DNA of 64,000 nt from Phoebastria nigripes (GCA_035582835.1 JAYKAV010002967.1:78754-142753); one strand, 5' to 3'. Positions 10,516-23,045 are shown, counted from the stretch's first letter. Translations and numbers: made by a program. The notes: generated from the letters alone by a model not told the origin.

Positions 10516-13510
10516 CCCACACATAGATTAAGAACTACATTTCCACAAACATTAAAGGCTAAATAGTCAACAGTAGCTCTAAAGTTGCATCCCAAATGTT
10601 CACCTACCAATAAAATAAATGAATGGCATGCCCAGGCTGTGTATAATATGTCTAACTCACAAATTAATTCTCTATTGCAGTATACCAAAAAGGAAGGCAA
10701 CAAATAAAAATAAGCAAATCTTCACCTTTATTGCAGAGAGGCTTAATAAAATCTGAAGCATGAACACTATGTTTCATATGTAACTGATCATAAAATTCTG
10801 TAAATAGAATCTATATTACAGAAGAAAATACAGCAGTTTATCACAGAATGAAAAACACATATCCTGAAAAATGTATATGCCTCTCATCTAACTTAGCCTC
10901 CAGAATGACATGCCTGAGGTACTATTGCTATCCATGTTCGCTCGTAGTTCAAGAAAGTAAAATATATATTTGAAAAAAGAAGCGGATCTGTCTTACAGGA
11001 TCTTAGTTCAAGGTTCAGTGTTTTTCCTACAGAATCTCACACACCTCAAGGCATTGCAGGGAGTTGTTTTTTTCAATAATACTTTTGGTACTTTTGATTT
11101 TAAAAAAATCATAGAACTTTAAATACTGTTTCTATTTCACATAAATTGTTTAAGAATATTTAATTGTCATCTAAACACTGCACTTGCATTGAAAGGAATC
11201 AACATTCTAAAGCAGTATTATTCACTTGTTTTTTCAAAAGCATTTCTGTTGACTTTTAATGATTTTAAATGGAAAATAAATATACTGAAATGTCTAATGT
11301 TTTTTTTTTAATTCAATATGGAAACCAGCCAGGACAGGTAGCATGTTATCCAGCTTTGGAGTAACAACTTTGGAGGAAGCAACTGTCAACACACTGGATT
11401 ATTTCCCCATACAGAGCTTGTTTACACCTGCTGTTTACACCTGGAAAAATATTTCTTTCCCTTGAGGGGATATATGTGTCTTGCCAAACAACTTTCACTG
11501 AACAGTATACACGTAAGTGTACAGAGAAGCAGTTCCCATGATGAGCTATTATGATGAATCAAAAGAAACCGCAGAGGCAGTACAATAGCAATTGAAGGTT
11601 TTTCAGTGGTGTCTCATATATTTGCACTTCAGAACAGAAACTAAAAACATGAAGTGACGCACAGAAGTGCAGTGAAGTGTCTAAAATATGCGCTGACGTT
11701 TTAAGAATATGCCCACAGAATATTAAATAAAGGCCCGAGTTCATATTGCTGCTGGTTGGAACCAACTTCTGTTCTGCTTTAGAAGCAATGAATGTCTTGA
11801 AGGTTTTTGGGCACTGAAGCACACACACTAGTGAAAAGATTATTCCTGCAGAGAGCTACGGAAACTTTTAAAATATGCCAGAAGTTCAGTTTTGGCAAAT
11901 GGTGTCTAATTTTTAATAACATGGTCTAATTTTTGATAGCAGCCTTTCTTATCACCCAATAATCTGTATGCAGCAAAGCTGAGAGGAATGCTGCTGGTAG
12001 ATGAGTATCTGAAACTTCAAATCCTGCTGTGCTAAAGCTGAGATCTTGATATTTTAATCCCACCTTTCTTTCCTGCTTTGATTGCTCCTCCCCAGTTTCA
12101 TTGTCATTCATCTCTACAATTGTAGCAGGAGGCCTGTATTTGTGTTTGATTGCCCTTGTCCCTTCCATCTCTCCATCAAACAGTCATCCCTTCCAGTACC
12201 TTCAGACTGCTGCTCTTTCTCAGTGGCCAGATTTACTCCTATGGTTGAAGTGCAGCTCCACTTCTCATATTATTTAGATATTATCCTGGACTCACTGTCT
12301 GCATGTATGCTAGTAAATTCAAGTAAGCCTGGAAACATTGCTTCCCGCTGGAACAAGACTATTTACAACAGTAACTAGAGAGTTCTTTGGTGTGAATTTG
12401 GCCAAAACCAGCTAGTGCTCCCCAGAGCACTACAGCTCAGCAGCCNGAACCGGCCAGGGATCACCCTCAGTAGGCAGTTTGCAAGCCATTCACTAACATG
12501 GACCCTCTGCTAGTATGTAGCTACTGAGTCTGATCTGTATGTTGATAACAGAATGGTCCCTTAGACAATTATTTCCAGTTATACCATCTGCTTTTTTAAA
12601 CTCATTTCACTTCTTTTTTGTCATATTGCACATCTTAATATATACTTCTTTCTATACTTCCTGTGTCATCTACGATTAACTACAAGCACAGACAGAGAAA
12701 TTAGCAACTTCAGAAGTAAACAGCTTTTCATACCTTCCTTTCCATTCCTCACCATCTTTGCTTNCATCCTTTTTCTTCTTCCATTTCTCACGTTCATCTT
12801 TGTTTCATTTCATTGTTTCTCTTTCTCTGCTTTCCATGATTTTGTTTACTAGTTCTTTTTTTGTATCTCTTGCGTCACTCTTTTTTGTCTCTCTTGTCCA
12901 CATTACCTCCCCTGGCATGACCTTTCATCCCACACTGTGGCTCTTTGGCCACAAAACAATTTTCTCCTTCTGGGGTGAAAGCAACCTGTTCTAAGTAAGA
13001 GGAGACCTGGCTAGGAGTACGTCTCATGATAGAGACCCACTCTTCTCCCCACTCTGTGATAATTAAGATCTTGTTTGCCTTCCTCTGCTCCCCATAACTG
13101 CCTTCGATCTACTCAATTACTGAGTTTCCATTTCCTTTGGACCTTTTCCCTTCGCCCTTTTATTTGTTTCCTTTACTTTAGCTGAAGTACTGCAGTAATA
13201 TAATCTCCTGCTTTATGTAGGTTACTTCTCATAACTATTCTTTCTTCCCTTTCTTCTCCTGTTATTCCAGAGTTGCCATGAACAGGGTCTGGAGGCACCT
13301 GGATCTGGTCATTACAAGCGGGGCCCTGGAGCAGCTGGAATGGTGACATCCACTTTGGCTGACGATTCTTCTGTTGCAGCCTGTGCCAGCCTTGGCTGTT
13401 ACCTCATTTTACCACTGAGAAGCTGGCTGGTAACTGAGCTACCATGAGTGGCACTGCAAAAACTGAATGCATATCTATGGATTCAAATCTGTAAGATTTT
13501 CCTGTAGTTA
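10516..13510. other. Non-coding stretch, nothing recognised
   Basis: This is AT-rich unique-looking sequence. A pyrimidine-rich plus-strand tract runs through about 12755-12900 and explains the Phe/Ser/Leu-rich 78-codon frame there. Ns lie at 12445 and near 12763. Confidence 0.55.
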
Positions 13511-13925
13511 AAAAATTTAGAGAGGCCAGAAAGGACTATTAGATGATTTATGCAGATCTGGTCTGTGCTTAAGGCTTGTAGACCTTCCAGAAATGCCACT
13601 AAAGAGTGAAAATAACATATTCTGGCCTCCATAATACAGACCAATACACTTCTCTCATTTACCCTATATTGAGCCTAATGCTCATGTTTGGCTAGACTAT
13701 AGGGAGACATCTGATACAGTTTTTGAAGACATAAAGAGATAAGGAGTTATCACTCCCCCGGTAGTTTGTTTCAGTGGTTAATGATTGCTAATAGTTGCTC
13801 CAATGATTTAAGCTTGATTCCCTGGCTCTTGTGATACTTTCACCTGCTAGATGAAAGAGACTGCTATTATTTATTTATTTTATTTATTTAGATATTTTTT
13901 CACTATATACATGTATACAGATGAC
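13511..13925 (-). mobile_element. Ancient CR1-type LINE 3' end
   Basis: Read on the plus strand this is the antisense of an old amniote CR1 3' end. The order is 'gaggccagaaaggac' and 'ttagatgattta' at 13521-13552, then 'tttgaagacat' near 13723, then 'ggtagtttgtttcagtggtta' near 13760, then 'cctgctagatgaaagag' near 13842, and finally 'gatattttttc' near 13891. In the family the 'GGTAGTTTGTTCCA' block is a well-conserved antisense landmark. The 3' end of the element is on the left. A young (ATTT)n run at 13869-13890 interrupts it. There is no open frame. This subfamily is older than the CR1 copies at 16.4-17.6 and 22.2 kb, judging by its divergence. Confidence 0.7.
13869..13890. repeat. (ATTT)n microsatellite
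   Basis: This is a short tetranucleotide run expanded inside the old CR1 3' end. Confidence 0.85.
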
Positions 13926-16415
13926 AGGTCTTTCTGATCTGAAAAAAAAAACCCAAAACCAAAAGTCTCATTAATTGCTTCTGCCATGATATCACAATGA
14001 AAGCTCATTTTCAGTTGCCTGTCCAGCATAACTAACTCATTAATTATTTCCAGTCACTGACTTCCAGAATGCATATCATCTGACATATTCTTTTAACAGA
14101 CAAGGGAAAAAGTTAATTATAATAGTGGATGCACAAAATCTTTTCAGTTTCTAAAGATCCGTAGAATTTTATAGTAATGATAAAAATTATAAGTAATGAA
14201 AAAAAACCACTTTTGAAAACAAGTATGCAGTGTATTTGCAATGATCACAAGTCAAAGGGAAAAAGAGTATGTTCTAAAGCACAGATTAAAGCTATTATTA
14301 TTCTGCTGTTTTCCAAAAGGTCAGCTGATGCTCCAAACAATTTTTTAAAAGTATTGCTTGTACATTTCAATGTATACAGAAATACATATCTAAAAATGAA
14401 TAAAACTATGTTTGAAAAAAGAGTATGTCAGACCTGAGAGAGTAAAATGACTAATTTGCTACCATTTGATGCGTTACATGTGATTTTAGGCTGACCCTAT
14501 AGGTACTTCAGAAGGTATTATTTATAATTTTTGGGTATGGAGAGCGTTATGAAGCTACTTTGAGAAATAACAGTAAAGCCAGTTTAAAGTATATCCTTTA
14601 GCTAAAACCTATAGATTTCTAGGCACTCCAAAAATTCACAATTAACACTGAGGTCACTGAAAACACAGAGTTTTATCTGACCAAAATTATCTGGGAATAA
14701 ATGAAGAAAAAAGGCCCTAGAAGTCTCAAACGAGGTAGTCAAAATTAGGGGGTACATCCCCATCTGGAAATGGAAAATGTAACTTCCACCAGCTAACTCA
14801 CTAGTGCATTATGTAGATTAACTATTATTGTAATTTACTGTTGTGATTAAGATAGTGTTCAGTAAATAGAAAAAGGCTACATGTTTAACGTATTAATAAA
14901 CAAGACATCAATTAATTCTTCATTCAGATACCACCACCCAGCTAGTTCTCTGAAAGCAAAGAACTCAGTATGAGTTCATGGGCTTTATTTTTAACAAATT
15001 CCACGGGGAGCCAGTACCATACTTATGAAAGCTTAATTTCACAACCATGATCTTGTAATATAGATTTAAAATAGTAATGGGGTTAGTTTTATTTAAAGGC
15101 AACTGCTATTTTGATAAAGCTATATGGACTGTTTTTTACATCAATTAATAAATTTCTTTTTTGTGTTTATGGATATTAGGCAGAGCCTACTGTTTTCATC
15201 TGTGTACCTGTATTTTTATCAGTTTAGTCAAATAGGTTCAATAACATCATCAATAGATGCTAATAGAAGCTGCAGTCAGCTTGCCAAGCAGTACTCAGCT
15301 GAAACTGTATACAGGCATAAGCAAAACCTTTGTGAAGAAAGCAGCTAAGTTAAAGCAAATACATAACTATATTTTTTCAGTGCAATCCTCCTGCCAAGAG
15401 CAACAATTAAATTAAGTGTAAATTTATAAATATATGCCTTTTATAAAGGGTTATTAAATGATTAATATTTAAATTATTTTTAGATTGTAATAGTGTTTAC
15501 TTTAAGTAGCTTAGAACACTATGGGTTAAAATAGCCTTATTACAGATCTAGTACAGATCTTTGAAGATCAGCATGTAAAGATCTTTAACTCATACCACTG
15601 ATATGCTTTGAGTAATCCAATGCAAATGGTTTGTCAAAAATCAAAGATCCATTTGAGCTTTGTGTATCCATTTAGAGAATGCTTTCTTGTAGCTACAGCT
15701 CATACGGCCAGTATCACATCTGTAACAGCTTTTGAGTACCTAAATGAAATGACCGTGAACCAAATTTCAGCTTAAGTAATTAGGTTCGGCCCGTAACAGA
15801 AGTCTAGAGTGCGGCTGAAGATGAGGCCTCTGAAATCAGCGCAAGATTCCTTAACAGCTCAGCCTATGTTATGCACTAGTATTAATAATTTAGTAACTAT
15901 TTATAAATTATGTATAAGTGTCCTCTTACTACAGAGTGTAATCTTTATGGATATCATGAATTTCACATACATTTTTGAACTCCAGATTGGGCATTTAGCA
16001 AAACGTTGAAGTATACAAATAATAAAATGGCTATTGCCTGGCAGCACTCTCTGTGAGTACAGGCTGAGCGCTCCTGACGAGAGCACCAGGGAACGTATTT
16101 CATTGCANCCCCGCGACAGGGTAACCTCTGAAACAGACTGACTGCACGCATTACATGCTCCGATGCTGGCGGTGCAGGGATGTCCCTGATCCGGATGCAT
16201 TCTGCACACAGATGTTCCCAAGCAGAATGGGGGGCCAAAGGTGTTTCCCTGTGACCCGGTGCCACTGCCTGATGCTGCACATCACGTCTGTGATGTAAGC
16301 AGCTGTGATTTCACATGAGGATTTTTCTTTGAATATTTTACTATGATTGCTTAAAAGACATAAGCAGTACATATTTTTCTTAGAAGATTACCAAGATTTT
16401 AATTTCAAAATGGTT
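13926..16415. other. Non-coding stretch, nothing recognised
   Basis: This is AT-rich sequence. A GC-richer patch at 16020-16290 carries overlapping minus-strand frames of 73-106 codons in three registers, which suggests composition rather than coding. N at 16107. Confidence 0.55.
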
Positions 16416-16419
16416 GTAA

Positions 16420-17035
16420 ACTGAGCCAGCCGTGTGCCTTGGTAGCAAAGAACTTCCCCTTGGGTTGCATTGGCAGGGCTGCAGCCAGGAGGTCGAGGGG
16501 ATTATTTTTTTCTTTTTTATTCGGCACTTGTGACACGCATCTGGAGTGCTGCATACAGTTTGGGGCTCCCCAGTATGAAAAGGACACTGGCAGACTGGAG
16601 CATGTCCAGTGAAGGGCTACCAGGATGGTGAGGGCCTGGAGCACACGAAGTACAATGAGAGGCTGAGAGAGCTGGGTCTCTTCAACAAGAGAAGGGTAAA
16701 GGGAGACCTTACTGCTGTCTTCTGCTGCTTAATGGTAGGGCGTAGAGAAGACAGAGTCAAAATCTTCTCAAAGGTAACACAGTGGTAGGAGAAGAGGCAA
16801 AACACGCAAGTTGCAACATGTCTTTTAAATATAAGGAAAAACTATTTTACTATGAGAGTGCTCAGACACTGGAACAGGTTGCTCAGGGATGTTGTGGAGA
16901 TTTGATCCTTGGACATATTCAACTTTGGCTGGACAAAGCACTGAGCAACCTGATCTGACTGGAGCTGCTTTGAGGAGAAGGTTGAACTAGACGACCTACT
17001 CTGATTCCTTCCAGAATAAATTATTCTATGATTTC
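16420..17035 (+). mobile_element. CR1 LINE, 5'-truncated, older copy
   Basis: The text follows the last part of a bird CR1: 'gggttgcattggcagggctg' near 16460, 'gtgacacgcatctggagtgctg' near 16530, 'cactggaacaggttgctcagg' near 16869, 'gaactagacgacc' near 16984, and a terminal ATTCTATGAT at 17023-17032. It encodes the remnant of the ORF2 C-terminus but with shifts and stops, so no frame survives. It is more diverged than the copy that follows it at 17051. The start is approximate. The 3' repeat unit is the normal CR1 terminus. Confidence 0.85.
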
Positions 17036-17050
17036 AAAAGAATACAAGTA

Positions 17051-17640
17051 CGTTCATGGGCTGCATCAAAAGAAGCATGGCCAGCAGGTTGAGGGAGGTG
17101 ATTCTCCTCCTCTACTCTGCTCTCGTGAGACCCCAACTGGAGTACTGTGTTCAGCTCTGGGGGCCCCAACATAAGAAAGACATGGACCTGCTCAAGCGGA
17201 TCCAGAGGAGGGCCACAAAGATGATCAGGGGGCTGGAGCACCTCTCCTATGAAGACAGNCTGAGAGAGTTGGGGTTGTTCAGCCTGGAGAAGAGAAGGCT
17301 CCAGGGAGACCTTATTGCAGCCTTCCAGTACCTGAAGGGAGCCTACAAGAAAGCTGATGAGGGACTTTTTACAAGGGCTTGTAGTGATAGGACAAGGGGT
17401 AAGGGTTTTAAACTGAAAGAAAGTAGATTTAGATTAGGTATTAAGAAGAAATTCTTTACTGTGAGGGTGGTGAGGCACTGGAACAGGTTTCCCAGAGAAG
17501 TTGTGGATGCCCAAACCTGGAAGTGTTCAAGGCCAGGTTGGATGAGGATTTGAGCAACCTGATCTAGTAGAAGGTGTCCCTGCCCATGGCAGGGGGATTG
17601 GACTAGNTGACCCCAAACCATTCTATGATTCTATGATTCA
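17051..17640 (+). mobile_element. CR1 LINE, 5'-truncated, younger copy
   Basis: This is a typical 5'-truncated bird CR1 of about 590 bp. It enters the element in the ORF2 C-terminal region ('gggctgcatcaaaagaagc'), runs through the 3' UTR and ends with tandem ATTCTATGAT units (17619-17638). One frame is still open for 165 codons, so the copy is relatively young. Ns lie at 17259 and 17607. It begins only 16 bp after the end of another CR1 in the same orientation. Confidence 0.95.
17056..17553 (+). pseudogene. CR1 ORF2 C-terminal fragment (reverse transcriptase tail)
   Basis: A 165-codon frame inside the CR1 copy encodes the end of the LINE ORF2 protein. Visible landmarks are LYSALVRPQLEYCVQLWGP (about residues 19-37), the basic LLKRIQRRATKMIRG segment (about 44-58), and [18 protein letters not shown] (about 69-86), all usual for the thumb and C-terminal part of CR1 reverse transcriptase. 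The catalytic polymerase motifs and the endonuclease domain lie upstream in a full element and are missing, so the product cannot act in retrotransposition. The Met at 17056 is only an internal residue. One codon is ambiguous because of the N at 17259. The frame ends before the 3' UTR. Confidence 0.9.
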
Positions 17641-18157
17641 AAGTAATTGTTTCAAACACAGAGAAACAGAAACAGTCTCAAAACTACACACAATATCCAT
17701 GTATATGCACAAAAGGAATAAAATAGAAATAAAAACTATGCCAACCACATGCCATAGGTAAAATACCTACTTCATTTCTTCATTCCCACTGAAAATAAAT
17801 AATCCCACAGTTTGTCTAATATTTTAGAATATATTAGCTCAATAAAATACAAAGTAGCATCAACGTGTAAGTTATTTATATTTTTAAAATATGCAGATTT
17901 CTGCTTTGAATCTCTGCTACAAAACTGAAAATTAGGACAGTCTGTAAAATCCATCGCTAATTTAAAATATTAGAATCTAAACCAAATTCAGCTTAATCGT
18001 CTTAAAATGTCAAACAAATAAGCGTATTCTGAACATCTGTCATATCATGTCTGAGCCAGATGTATTATAAACTTGCAGCCACTGAGGAATCCTGCAGAGT
18101 TTTTCCTCTGCTAGTTATAAGATACAATGCTACACAGACTGAATGTCTCAAATATGT
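17641..18157. other. Non-coding stretch, nothing recognised
   Basis: This is AT-rich sequence right after the CR1 3' end with no further repeat sign. Confidence 0.55.
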
Positions 18158-18280
18158 ATATATATATTGTGTGTATATATGTATATACAAACATTATATA
18201 TACACAAACATATATACATTACATTATATATATAGAAACATATATATATTGTGTATATATGTATATACAAACATTTACAC
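18158..18280. repeat. TA/TG tract with an 80-bp tandem duplication
   Basis: The tract is an alternating TATATG/TATACA sequence. A 25-bp stretch beginning GTGTATATATGTATATACAA is identical at 18171-18195 and 18251-18275, so the tract includes an 80-bp tandem duplication, not just a simple dinucleotide run. The Tyr/Ile-rich frames of 60-128 codons read through here are products of the repeat. Confidence 0.85.
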
Positions 18281-21110
18281 TGAGACAAGACTGTTCTAGA
18301 AAAGTTCTGGGCTGGAAAGCAAATCCCTTGCAAGCTGTCAGTATTTCACACAGAGCTTGGAGCCATACCCAGGGACAAGTTTCTTGCAAGAGACGTAAGT
18401 TGTCCACAATTTATTGTAAGTTCTGGAATTATGTATATTCACTAAAGACATCATTCAATAGACATCAATCGAGAAAAATCAGTGAGAGATTTGTCAGCCA
18501 GTCAGAGTTGTGACAATTGCTTTTCAGTTACACTCATAGAAAGGTGGATAAGCAGCCATACAGACTGCCCACACCCCAGCAGCAAGGCCAAGGTAGAGCC
18601 CCATGTTGTCCTGTGTAGCGACACATCACAGATCTCACTGTTAAGGCTGAAGCAGATTTGTGCCAGTTTTCAGTTATGCTCTTAGCCCGTGACTGTTTTG
18701 GATGTTGTCAAGATCCATTCCGACATCAAGAGCCCAGGAGTTATTATAGGACAGCACTGAGAGGCTATCCAGTGATGAACAGGTCTCTCACATGTAGTGT
18801 TGCAGCTCTTTTTGTAACAACTTCCTAAATCATGGCATGTCCCTTAATATGGGTTTGCAAAAGGGACATTGGGAAGGAAAATTACACTGCATCTCCAACC
18901 TAATAGGCTGTCTAACAGAATGAGTNCCAGTTATCACATTCAGAGGATGGAAGAGGAGAGTGGGAGTGAAAAAAGTTTCTTTTCAGTCTTGGTATTTAAT
19001 CTCAAAGCTATTTTTCCTGTAATACGCTTTCTGTTAAATATATAAACTGGACAAAGATATAGCTAAGAGTTGAATGTAGAGATAAATGTATCGCTAGCTC
19101 AATCTGTCCTAAAAGGAAATTGCAGATTTTTCCTAATTTTCCACAGAATTGGAAGCCTGTCTATAAGTACTATGCAAATCTTTGAAGAACATATCAGTAT
19201 TTGAAGCTCAAGAAATACTCAGATGCTTAAACGTCTTAAAAAAAAATTACAGAAACCAAGTTCTGTAAAACAGGAACCAAGTGCAGTAAATGAAGAGTGG
19301 CATTTTCTAGACCTTTCACTAGATTTACCATGTCTATGATTTGCCCTGAAAAAGAGATGTCTTTTTTCTTCACCTTCAGTTTGGTGAGGGAGTAGCATAA
19401 ACTGCCATAATTATTTCCAAAACCAGCTTCTTCAGCTCTGTAATGGGGTAAATATGCCACATCCCCAGGGAAACAATGCTAGGATTAAGCTGGTCCTCTA
19501 CAAAATTACTCAGCTGCCTGGCTTTATTATAGACATGTGCAAAAGAGTACAGCTGGATTTCTGAAAGGACTTCAGACTGCTCCTGGTCTCCTTTAATAGA
19601 ATAAATATTGCTTAAATAAAGATGTGCACACAGATAAGTAAAAAATGAGCTCTGTCTCTTCCCTACTGTGTAATCCCACGGTATGGTGAGTGCATCACTG
19701 ATTATTATGACCTGATGCAGACAAAAGAGAGAGTGATGATCCATGAAAGAGTAAAATGAAGATAGACATCAGTAGCAAGCTCAGGACCAATGTTCAGCAC
19801 CCCAGGCAGGACATCCATCTCGTTAAGGTGTGGGCAAGGCTTTATTGAAGCCGATATGTTATCCGGGAAATGTGCTACATTGTCATGACTTTTTCCTGTT
19901 TAAAACTAAAGGCAGTGGGAACTGGCGGATGGTTCCCTCTGCATAGCTGAAAATGTAAAACTAACAAACACATGTGAAATTGGAAAATTGCCGTTCTCTT
20001 TAGTAAAAGACAGGCTTGTAGTGGCACAGCAGAGTGTGGAAAAAACCAAAACGGTTGTATGAAGTATAGACTGTCTCAGGAAGCTAATTTAATCTTAATA
20101 TGAGCCATAGACATCTGTCAAGCCAGTAAAATTGGAAACAGACGCAAGCTCTAAAAAATCCACTGTAGGATGAACAGCTGGCTTACGTGACATTGCTCTA
20201 AACATACAAAATGAAAAGCAAAAGGTAACCAGATAAATGAAATGGATGGATTAGGAACACGGAAAATTCTTACTTCCTGACATAGCTGCAAAAAGCATAG
20301 GCTTGATACAAACAAGATGAAATGGAAAATAAAATTCTGTGGGATGTAAAGCATTTCATTAACACCAAGAGTATTTCTCCTCTGGTGGAAATATTAAGGC
20401 AAGCCTCAGATAAAAGTGTGTTTTTTAAAATGGGTACTGTGGTGAGATTCAGAATGGGTCTGCAACACCTCCATTAAATAAAACACATACCATATCCTAA
20501 AGCTTTTTTCATGTAGTCAAGTGAAAAAGCAGACAAAATATTGAATAGAATAGGGTGGCTCAGGAACCAAATTCAAGGAGTGTATTAAAAAATCATTAAT
20601 TTGGAGCTCCATGTGTCTAATTTACTAAATTTCCATCCCGTGCTGATTATGTTTACTTCCATGCATTCATATGAGCTGAGATTTTCCTATTTTACAGTCT
20701 TTTAGAGAAAATGGAATATTTGGCTCCATGCTTTAAATGGACCATGAAATTTCTTTCATTTCTTTTACATTTTACTTCTAAATAAGTTATGGAGCAGACA
20801 TACAAACAGGTTCAGTTACCAGGACATACTATTCATTAAAAAACAATGTTCAATTTCTACTAATTTGCTTCAAAAGGTAAGGCTGGAAACAAAAGCTTAT
20901 ATAACTCTGCTCAGTGCTTAAAATTGTGAATTCAGAGGACATGCAAGTTGTGTGGTACATCCTCATTTGTTTTCACCCTGACATTACGCTTCATTCTTGC
21001 ACAGGTTCTTAATTTGTTTAGCTTAATGTTGCCTCCTACTCTTTCAGTCACAGGTTTGTGTGGATAAAACCTTGCCTGTTTATTCCAGTTACTTCAGTTA
21101 AGCTAATAAT
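18281..21110. other. Non-coding stretch, nothing recognised
   Basis: This is AT-rich unique-looking sequence. The longest frame is 122 codons on the minus strand (19376-19744). It is not low in complexity but has no motif I know. A second minus-strand frame (19236-19460) overlaps its end in another register. I see no basis for calling a gene. N at 18926. Confidence 0.5.
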
Positions 21111-21142
21111 AAGTATTATTATTAGCTAAATTATTATTATAA

Positions 21143-21181
<39 letters not shown>

Positions 21182-21261
21182 ATATATATATATATAATAT
21201 ATAATATAATTATATATATATATATATTATATATATTTATAAGTATTATTATAAGCTAAAT
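21111..21261. repeat. Long AT dinucleotide array flanked by 21-bp direct repeats
   Basis: An (AT)n-type array of nearly 100 bp (21147-21240), partly interrupted by AATAT units, lies between two direct repeats that begin AAGTATTATTA and end CTAAAT (21111-21131 and 21241-21261). These match at 20 of 21 positions. The core is strongly self-complementary and could form cruciform or hairpin structures. The repeat period is 130 bp. Confidence 0.9.
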
Positions 21262-22194
21262 ATATCTGGCATTTCATAACTTTTGAGTGGTTTATTCTCT
21301 ACTCTTAATAACCTTCTTTTAAGATAGGGTTCCATGTGTAATAGTTATATTCATCAGCAGAAATTCATGTTAGCAGTTTAGGTAGCCATTACAGTACTAC
21401 TGTAAAGCAATAATTCTGTGGGTTGCAGAAGAATGTAATATAAAAGCAAGAAGTCCTTACTTCTATCACTGACTGGTCTTTAAAGATTTTATGACAGTAT
21501 ATTTACTTGGACAACTGTGTGTGGATGTCACCCTGTAGCATTGCTACCCTGAGCTCCTAAAAATAAAAAGGAGCATTGGCAGACAAACTGAGGTCAGTAG
21601 TTTTCTACACGGCAGTTTATGAAACAATAGCTAAAATAAAAACAAATCTTTTCTCAGTAGACTTAAAGTCTCTCTACTGGAGTCTGCATCTCCTCTAGGA
21701 ACATTTTGCGGGTCTGTAACTCAAAAATTTCTGAAGACAAAACAAAAATTTATATAACATCCCACAGGGGAATAATATTTGTTAAAACTAAATTAAGATT
21801 GAAAGTACATCTTAATAATTAATAGGTGAAAGAATATGACAGATATGTTGTAATTATGCAAAAGGTAGCATTAGAAAGCCCCAAATCTCAAAAGTAAAAT
21901 TACTCTTAAATGCACGGTTGTTACTGACTCTGTCATGGATGAACATCATGATGGGGAAGATGTTTCTAAACTCCATTGGTTTGTTTAATGCTTTTAATCT
22001 AGTTCATAACTATCTACAACAGATGTAAATAATTGATTAAAGATGTTATATGTTGTCATTACATGGAAGATTTATGGAACTTGGGTGCTTTATCAAGCAT
22101 TGATATAATGATTTTCTTCCTTGCATAAATTCAGTCTTTAGATTTACATTTTGCCTAGAAATACATTCATCAGTAACTTGTAACAGAATACAGG
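21262..22194. other. Non-coding stretch, nothing recognised
   Basis: This is AT-rich sequence between the AT array and the next CR1, with no recognised feature. Confidence 0.6.
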
Positions 22195-22487
22195 CAATGA
22201 AGGGTGGTGCCCAGTGACAGGACCAGAGGCAATGGGCACAAACTGAAACACAGGAGGTTCCCCCTGAACATCAGGAAACACTTTCTTGCTGTGAGAGTGA
22301 CTGAGCACTGGCACAGGTTGCCCAGAGAGGTTGTGGAGTCTCCATCCTTGGAGATACTCAAAAGCCGCCTGGACATGGTCCTGGGCACCTGGCTCTAGGT
22401 GGCCCTGCTTGAGCAGGGGGGTTGGACCAGATGACCTCCAGAGGTCCTTTCCAACCTCAACCAGTCTGTGAATCTGTGATTCTGTGA
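22195..22487 (+). mobile_element. CR1 LINE 3' end, 5'-truncated
   Basis: About 290 bp match the bird CR1 3' terminus closely. Landmarks are 'gaccagaggcaatgggcac' near 22223, 'cactggcacaggttgcccag' near 22306, 'gttggaccagatgacctcc' near 22421, and a terminal TGTGAATCTGTGATTCTGTGA at 22467-22487, apart from drift. The terminal repeat differs from the ATTCTATGAT type at 17.6 kb, so this copy belongs to another CR1 subfamily. It contains the last part of ORF2 and the 3' UTR; the minus-strand frames of 72 and 141 codons across it are shadows. Confidence 0.92.
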
Positions 22488-22950
22488 AATCACACATAAA
22501 ATAGCAATTCCTTGGATGTGTAAAAATAATAAGAAAGTACTTAATGATTTTTTGTAATTCAGTGTTCAATTGTAGTCATTGTAACTCAGAAATAATAATC
22601 ACTGAAATTAAAAATAGAGGAAAAATAATAACAGTAATGGAGAAATTCTGGATGCAAGGGTCAAAAAGATTCTACTATTTAATCCAGAGAGAAAAGATAT
22701 AAGAAGAAAGTGATAAAGGGGCTGTGATTTATATTTTCATATACTACAGGACCAGAGTTCTCAGGCACCTATTTACATGCTGTGGAGGACATTGTTCCCT
22801 CAAATATAAATTCAGGTTTAGGACATCTAGTGCAACTGTTGTAGCCTTAAGTGAACTAGACAACTTTAGGCAAACAACTTGGATAACTACAAAAACTGTG
22901 ATTGATATTGCCATAGTTAGGTGGATGTTAAGTTAAGAAAAAGCAGTTAG
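22488..22950. other. Non-coding stretch, nothing recognised
   Basis: This is AT-rich sequence after the CR1 with no feature seen. Confidence 0.6.
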
Positions 22951-22954
22951 ATAC

Positions 22955-23045
22955 TATACATATATATGTATAATATGAAGGTACACATGTATTTTTACAT
23001 GTGTAATATGTGTGTATAATATATACATACAAGCATATATATACT
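22955..23045. repeat. TA/TG-rich tract with a perfect 9-bp hairpin
   Basis: Inside a TATA/TGTG tract, TACACATGT (22982-22990) and ACATGTGTA (22997-23005) are perfect inverted copies separated by ATTTTT. This is a simple-repeat by-product most likely, not a terminator or regulatory site of known type. Confidence 0.75.

Noticed and set aside
18060..18513. Tyr/Ile-rich frames at the TA/TG tract
   Set aside because: They are translations of the simple repeat.
19236..19744. Two overlapping minus-strand frames as a frameshifted pseudogene
   Set aside because: The 122-codon part is not low-complexity, but I see no family likeness and the join between the registers is arbitrary.
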